Part shown: positions 13,847 through 17,976 of the stretch, piece after piece
How the letters are laid out: each line of letters starts with the position of its first letter
Numbering within the stretch: the first letter of the stretch is position 1
From: Candidatus Methanomethylophilus sp. UBA78
GTDB taxonomy: Archaea; Thermoplasmatota; Thermoplasmata; Methanomassiliicoccales; Methanomethylophilaceae
NCBI GenBank assembly: GCA_002503545.1
Contig: DARY01000001.1
Coordinates: 12,827-30,802, forward strand
DNA length: 17,976 nt
Reading direction: 5' to 3'
Program-made: the position numbers and the translations under genes
Notes under the pieces: generated by a model
The model's input: only the letters and a program-made list of their open reading frames with translations
What the model was told of the DNA's origin: nothing
The model's database searches: none

Positions 13847-16075
13847 TCAGCTGTAGAACTGCGTATTGCTCCAGCGGTCGCGGTTGCTCCTGGCCTTGGA
13901 GGCCATCTCCGTGTAGGCCTTGTAGGTCATCTCGTCGACGGACGGTCTGATCAGTTCCATGGCCTTCTCGAAGTGCCTCAGGTGTACGGCCTCGATGGCA
14001 TGGTCCTCGCGGTATGCGTTCAGACCCGCCTCCCTGCAGAGGGCGAAGAGGTCCGCCCCGACGTATCCGTCGGTGATCTCCGCCAAATGTGCCAGATCCA
14101 CATCTTTGTCCAGAGGCATCCTCTTGGTGTGCACATTGAGGATGCTCAGTCTCGCCCCGGTGTTCGGTTTGCCGACCAGTATCATCCTGTCGATGCGCCC
14201 GGGCCTGAGGACGGCCGGGTCGACCATGTCGGGCCTGTTGGTGGCCGCTATCACCAGCACGTTGTTAAGCTGCTCCACTCCGTCGAGGGCCGTCAGGAGC
14301 TGCGCGACCATGTTGTCGGCGGCGCGCGACGACTCCTCGCCGTTCCTCCTGGGTGCCAGCGAGTCTAGCTCGTCGAAGAAGATGATGGACGGGGCCATCT
14401 GCCTGGCACGTTTGAAGACCTTGCGCAGGTTCTCCTCGCTCTGTCCGACGTATTTGTTCATGAGCTCCGGGCCGTTGACCAGGATGAAGTTGGACCCGGA
14501 TTCGTTGGCCACCGCCTTGGCGATCAGGGTCTTGCCGGTCCCGGGGGGCCCGTACAGCAGGACACCTTTGCCGGCCGATATACCCAGACGTTCGAAATCC
14601 TTCTTATCCTCCCCCGGAAGGAGCGCCTCCCTGAGTTCGTTCCTTATGCTGTCCAGGCCCCCTATGTCTTCCCAGGTGACCTTGGGTATCTCCACGGACA
14701 CCTCCCTCATCCCGCTGGGCTCCACCTCGCTGAAGGCGCGGAGGAAGTCGTCCATGTTGACCTTCATCTTCTCCAGCAGTTCCGCCGGCACCGGTTTCTC
14801 CAGATCCAGTTTGTCTATGTGGCGGGCGAGGCATTTCATCGCAGCCTCCCTGCAGAGGGCGGCCATGTCGGCTCCCACGAACCCGTGGGTCATGCGCGCC
14901 ATGGCGTCTATGTCTACGTCGTCGTCCAAGGGCATGGAGCGGGTGTGGACGTCCAGTATGGACCTCCTGCCGTCCCTGTTGGGTATCCCAATCTCGATCT
15001 CCCTGTCGAACCTGCCGGGCCTTCTCAGGGCGGGGTCTATGGAATCCTCCTGGTTGGTGGCCCCGATGACGATGACGTTGCCGCGCCCGCCCATTCCGTC
15101 CATCAGGGTGAGCAGCTGGGCCACGACGCGTCTCTCGACCTCCCCTTCGATGCTGTTGCGGTTCGGGGCGATGGAGTCTATCTCGTCTATGAATATGATG
15201 CTGGGACTGTTCTTCTCGGCCTGTGCGAAGACGCTGCGCAGTCTCTCCTCCGACTCGCCGTAGAACTTCCCCATGATCTCCGGGCCGCGTATGGTGAGGA
15301 AGCTGGCACCGGATTCGTTCGCAAGCGCCTCGGCGATCAGGGTCTTGCCGGTCCCGGGAGGTCCGTAGAGGAGAACCCCCTTGGGTGCGGATATGCCCAT
15401 GCGGTCGAAGAGCTCGGGGTGCTTGAGCGGGAGCTCTATCATGTCCCTGATCCTCTTCAGCTCCTCGTCCAGCCCCCCGATGTCGTCGTAGGTGGTTATC
15501 TTGTTGTCGCGCCCGAAGCCGGATTCCTCCGTCTGGCTCTGCGGCTTGTTCTTCCCGGGCGAGTCGAGTACCCTGACCTCGGTCGTGTCGGATATCACGG
15601 CCGCACCTGAGGGCGTGCAGCTCTGCACCTTGAAGACGGAGCGGTTCCCCATGAGGGATACGTTCGGCACCGTTATGTCGAGTCCGGGGCAGACGGCGCG
15701 GCCGATGAGGTTGCTCTTGAAGATGTCGACGAACCTGTCGTCTATGGCTATGCGGCTTCCCGGCGGTATGTTGGGGACGAGGGTGATCTTCAGGGCCTTC
15801 GGGGGGTCGATCTTCCTCACCACCACGTTGTCCCCGATGGAGACGCCGGCACTGGTCCTGGTCAGGCCGTCTATCCTGACGATGTTCTTGCCGGCGTCCT
15901 CCGGATCGCTCCTGAAGACCTTGGCCACCACGGTCTTCTTGCCCTTGATCTCAATTATGCTCCCTATGGAGAGACCCAGTTCGACGTAGGCTTCCGGGTC
16001 CAGACGGGCCCTTCCGTATCCGGCCTCCTTAAGGCGTGTCGGGGTCTCGACCTTCAGCATGAGAGATTCAGACAT
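13847..16075 (-). CDS. cdc48: Cdc48/VAT-type AAA+ unfoldase with C-terminal HbYX motif
   Basis: A hexameric ATPase that unfolds proteins, often for the 20S proteasome. The 742 residues comprise the Cdc48 N-domain (1-190) and two AAA rings. D1 has Walker A GPPGTGKT (238-245) and Walker B IIFIDEID (293-300); D2 has GPPGTGKT (509-516) and IIFFDELD (564-571). Arginine-rich sensor motifs RRPGRFDR and RPGRIDR are present. Pore loops are GKFYGES (269-275) and NKYVGQS (540-546), aromatic in both rings as in archaeal VAT. The last three residues, F-Y-S (740-742), fit the HbYX signal that docks ATPases onto the 20S core. ATG 16075 lies about 25 bases from a gatatatc TATA box, so the mRNA is probably leaderless. 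Its stop is 2 bases from the elp3 stop. Confidence 0.95.
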   Translation of the reverse strand: MSESLMLKVETPTRLKEAGYGRARLDPEAYVELGLSIGSIIEIKGKKTVVAKVFRSDPEDAGKNIVRIDGLTRTSAGVSIGDNVVVRKIDPPKALKITLVPNIPPGSRIAIDDRFVDIFKSNLIGRAVCPGLDITVPNVSLMGNRSVFKVQSCTPSGAAVISDTTEVRVLDSPGKNKPQSQTEESGFGRDNKITTYDDIGGLDEELKRIRDMIELPLKHPELFDRMGISAPKGVLLYGPPGTGKTLIAEALANESGASFLTIRGPEIMGKFYGESEERLRSVFAQAEKNSPSIIFIDEIDSIAPNRNSIEGEVERRVVAQLLTLMDGMGGRGNVIVIGATNQEDSIDPALRRPGRFDREIEIGIPNRDGRRSILDVHTRSMPLDDDVDIDAMARMTHGFVGADMAALCREAAMKCLARHIDKLDLEKPVPAELLEKMKVNMDDFLRAFSEVEPSGMREVSVEIPKVTWEDIGGLDSIRNELREALLPGEDKKDFERLGISAGKGVLLYGPPGTGKTLIAKAVANESGSNFILVNGPELMNKYVGQSEENLRKVFKRARQMAPSIIFFDELDSLAPRRNGEESSRAADNMVAQLLTALDGVEQLNNVLVIAATNRPDMVDPAVLRPGRIDRMILVGKPNTGARLSILNVHTKRMPLDKDVDLAHLAEITDGYVGADLFALCREAGLNAYREDHAIEAVHLRHFEKAMELIRPSVDEMTYKAYTEMASKARSNRDRWSNTQFYS

Positions 16076-16096
16076 TGCCTGTGGGGATTGAGTACG

Positions 16097-16104
16097 GATA
16101 TATC
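16097..16104 (-). promoter_or_regulatory. TATA box of cdc48
   Basis: gatatatc is centred about 25 bases before the ATG at 16075, consistent with leaderless transcription. Confidence 0.55.
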
Positions 16105-16106
16105 AG

Positions 16107-16202
16107 CATGCGTTTTGCATGTGCGCCGCACGGAAGGCGTTCCGCATCCCGCCGCCGTCCGGGACGGGGACGGGGACTTCCGGTCCGGACGTTGCCGGAC
16201 GG
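16107..16202. repeat. Cluster of short inverted repeats between cdc48 and tRNA-Lys
   Basis: Successive small palindromes: catgc-gtttt-gcatg (16107-16121), gtgc-gcc-gcac, ggaa-ggcg-ttcc, and ccgtccgg (16155-16162) paired with ccggacgg (16195-16202). A ggggac-type tandem (gacggggacggggac) lies between the last two arms. No open frame here is credible. This may be structured RNA or a binding region between divergent promoters. Confidence 0.4.
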
Positions 16203-16221
16203 AGATCCTTCGACGAATCTA

Positions 16222-16230
16222 TTAAATATA
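16222..16230 (+). promoter_or_regulatory. TATA box of tRNA-Lys
   Basis: ttaaatata lies about 41 bases before the tRNA 5' end, giving a short leader of about 15 bases to be removed by RNase P. Transcription may continue into rpoH, which has no clear promoter of its own. Confidence 0.6.
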
Positions 16231-16266
16231 AGCATGAGTTCCTGCGACAGGTAGATAGGATATCAA

Positions 16267-16340
16267 GGGCCTGTAGCTCAGCTAGGTAGAGCATCTGACT
16301 TTTAATCAGGTGGTCGGGGGTTCGAATCCCTCCAGGCCCG
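16267..16340 (+). tRNA. tRNA-Lys (UUU)
   Basis: A 74-base cloverleaf: acceptor GGGCCTG pairs with CAGGCCC, discriminator G. The anticodon stem TCTGA/TCAGG (with one T-G pair) holds CTTTTAA, anticodon UUU. The T arm is GGGGG-TTCGAAT-CCCTC. CCA is not encoded. U34 makes it a natural Elp3 substrate. Confidence 0.95.
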
Positions 16341-16458
16341 CTGAGATTCTTCATGAGCGATCGACGGCGGATCAAGTATGGGGAGCGATTTGAAAATCAT
16401 ACAGTTTTGGAAACATCTTTCCCGCTGACCGGAAGCGGAGCATTAGGTAGGTGAAAAA

Positions 16459-16728
16459 TTGGCAGCAGCAGACACTAACTCGTTCAACATTCTCAAGCAC
16501 AACCTTGTGCCGGAGCACCACCTTCTCAACGAAGAGGAGGCGAACGAGATCCTCGGCAAACTGGGGATCACTCGCGACCAGCTTCCAAAAATAAAAACCT
16601 CGGATGCGGTCATCCAGGTGCTGGAGAGCATCCACGGCCCCATCGCGGAGGGAAGCGTTATCAAAATCATTAGAAAGAGCGAGACCGCGCAGGAATTCAC
16701 GGTCTACAGGCTCGTAACCAAAGGGTGA
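16459..16728 (+). CDS. rpoH: DNA-directed RNA polymerase subunit H (Rpb5 C-domain homologue)
   Basis: The archaeal H subunit is the short equivalent of the eukaryotic Rpb5 C-terminal domain and sits at the jaw of RNA polymerase. The 89 residues show the family core: LVPEHHLLNEEEA (16-28), GITRDQLPKIKTSDAV (36-51), GSVIKIIRKSETA and EFTVYRLV at the end. The start is TTG 16459, supported by an ideal aggtga site six bases upstream and by the absence of any ATG before the conserved core. It heads the usual rpoH-rpoB order, with rpoB 4 bases after its stop. No clear TATA box lies directly upstream, so it may share the tRNA-Lys promoter. Confidence 0.95.
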   Translation: MAAADTNSFNILKHNLVPEHHLLNEEEANEILGKLGITRDQLPKIKTSDAVIQVLESIHGPIAEGSVIKIIRKSETAQEFTVYRLVTKG

Positions 16729-16732
16729 GCGA

Positions 16733-17976
16733 ATGAGGGATCTAGTCAATCTTTACTTCAGGGACAAGGACATCGTAAACCACCACATCGCCTCCTTCGA
16801 CGATTTTCTCGCAACCCCTGACAACCCCAACAGCAGGATGCAGAGGATCGTGGACGACATCAGGGTTCCGACCGACGACGCGACCCGCGGCATCATAAAG
16901 CTGGACACGGAGCGCACCAACGGCAGGGACATCGAGATTGTCATCGGGAGGAGGAGGCTCGAGGACGGGAGCATAGACCCCCAGGCCAAGCCCACCATCA
17001 GGATCGAGGAGCCCAAGGTCATCGAGGCCAACGGATACAGCCACGACATCTCCCCCATGGAGGCCAGGCTCAGGAACCTCAACTACATGTCCCCCGTGTA
17101 CGTCCGCTTCGAAGTCTACGAGGACGGCATAGAGAAGGACCTCGAGAACGGCGGCTGGGTCCATGTCGGCGACCTTCCCATGATGGTGAAGTCCAAGGGA
17201 TGTAACCTCTACAGGGCCAACATCGAGGCCCGCCTCGAGCGCAAGATCAGCGACGACGAGTACGCGCAGGAGATCATCAGGCAGAAGGAGGACCCGAGGG
17301 AGCCCGGAGGATACTTCATCATCGGCGGTACCGAGAGGGTCCTCATAACCCTCGAGGACCTGGCACCCAACAGGGTCATGGTCGAGTACAACGAGAGGTA
17401 CGGCGCAGCCGTCGAGACCGCCAAGATCTTCTCCCAGAAGGAAGGCTACCGTGCACTGACCCAGGTGGAGAAGAAGAAGGACGGCACCCTCATGGTGTCC
17501 GTCCCCGTCGTCTCCGGCGAGATCCCGCTCATCGCCCTCATGAAGGCCCTCGGGATGGAGAAGGACTCGGACATCTACGAGACCATCGTCTCCGAGGAGG
17601 CCATGGCCAACATAGTCTACGCCAACATCGAGGGTTCCTTCGACATCAACTCCAAGACCGGCCTGCCGGTCTCCCAGTCCCCGCCCTCGTCCTCCGACAA
17701 GGTCCTCCCCGGATACCACACCACCGAGGGGGCCCTCCTGTACCTCGAGAGGAACTTCGCCGCCGGCCAGGCCAAGGAGTACAGGATCAAGAAGGTCGAG
17801 TCCATCCTCGACCGCTCCCTGCTCCCGCACCTCGGCGACACCAAAGAGGACCGCATGAAGAAAGCGATCTACCTGGGACGCATCGCCAAGTCCGTCCTCG
17901 AGCTCTCCCTCGGGGAGAGGAAGGAGGACGACAAGGACCACTACGCCAACAAGAGGCTCAAGCTGTCCGGGGACCT
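16733..17976 (+). CDS. rpoB: DNA-directed RNA polymerase large subunit B (B''), N-terminal part
   Basis: The first 414 residues of the second-largest RNA polymerase subunit; the frame is open to the window edge. Visible signatures: the N-terminus MRDLVNLYFRDKDIVNHHIA, SPMEARLRNLNYMSPVYVRF, FIIGGTERVLI (about residues 194-204) and DKDHYANKRLKLSGD at the very end, the conserved entry to the polymerase core. ATG 16733 sits 4 bases after rpoH, with a gggtga site inside the rpoH end. Whether this is split B''/B', as in many methanogens, or one B chain, as in Thermoplasma relatives, cannot be told from this portion. The next genes expected are rpoB' and the A subunits. Confidence 0.95.
   Translation, partial: MRDLVNLYFRDKDIVNHHIASFDDFLATPDNPNSRMQRIVDDIRVPTDDATRGIIKLDTERTNGRDIEIVIGRRRLEDGSIDPQAKPTIRIEEPKVIEANGYSHDISPMEARLRNLNYMSPVYVRFEVYEDGIEKDLENGGWVHVGDLPMMVKSKGCNLYRANIEARLERKISDDEYAQEIIRQKEDPREPGGYFIIGGTERVLITLEDLAPNRVMVEYNERYGAAVETAKIFSQKEGYRALTQVEKKKDGTLMVSVPVVSGEIPLIALMKALGMEKDSDIYETIVSEEAMANIVYANIEGSFDINSKTGLPVSQSPPSSSDKVLPGYHTTEGALLYLERNFAAGQAKEYRIKKVESILDRSLLPHLGDTKEDRMKKAIYLGRIAKSVLELSLGERKEDDKDHYANKRLKLSGD

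Noticed and set aside
16103..16375. Minus-strand frame containing GPGGIRTPDHLI
   Set aside because: Antisense of tRNA-Lys plus the GC-rich spacer; the same known artefact.
1..17976. CRISPR arrays, insertion sequences, or a defence island
   Set aside because: No regularly spaced repeats, transposases, integrases or terminal inverted repeats were seen; the content is housekeeping.

Overview
This window is GC-rich, densely packed archaeal chromosome. It carries the start of the RNA polymerase operon (rpoH then the large B subunit), archaeal Cdc48, archaeal Elp3, the archaea-only tRNA methylase aTrm56, an Lhr-type helicase and TATA-box promoters. A complete HdrD subunit with both [4Fe-4S] and both CCG domains points to a methanogen. 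One gene (260-823) is interrupted by a single in-frame TAG. All 18 stop codons I can locate are TGA. Together these suggest an amber-decoding, pyrrolysine-using archaeon, most plausibly of the Methanomassiliicoccales. That placement is inference: no pyl gene lies in the window.

Layout. 84-823 (+): a small unknown protein overlapping a DUF531-family protein whose reading frame crosses the TAG. 828-1847 (-): purM, divergent from rlmE (1936-2622, +), with an AT-rich element between them that can serve both. 2623-6629 (-): hdrD followed by lhr. 6630-7059: about 430 bases with no credible gene. 7060-7445 (-): tRNA(CAU) and tRNA-Asn, with a strongly self-complementary element between them that may be an uncharacterised RNA. 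7486-8099 (-): a small winged-helix protein and a tiny cysteine-rich protein. 8352-9940 (+): HTH regulator, aTrm56, HD-domain hydrolase. 10043-11772 (+): thioredoxin, an atypical thioredoxin reductase, and an HTH regulator. 11844-13844 (+): winged-helix protein and Elp3. 13847-16075 (-): Cdc48 with a C-terminal proteasome-docking motif. 16267-16340 (+): tRNA-Lys. 16459-17976 (+): rpoH and the 5' part of rpoB, which runs off the window.

Themes. Many genes concern RNA: rlmE, aTrm56, Elp3, possibly DUF531, three tRNAs and RNA polymerase. The thioredoxin pair and HdrD handle thiol/disulfide redox. Operons are tight, with ATGA overlaps or gaps of a few bases, and three convergent gene pairs end 0-4 bases apart. 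Several genes look leaderless, because the TATA box lies about 25 bases before the start codon. Others have AGGTG-type ribosome sites, sometimes with TTG or GTG starts. Small repeats sit on or beside several promoters and are reported as candidate operators.
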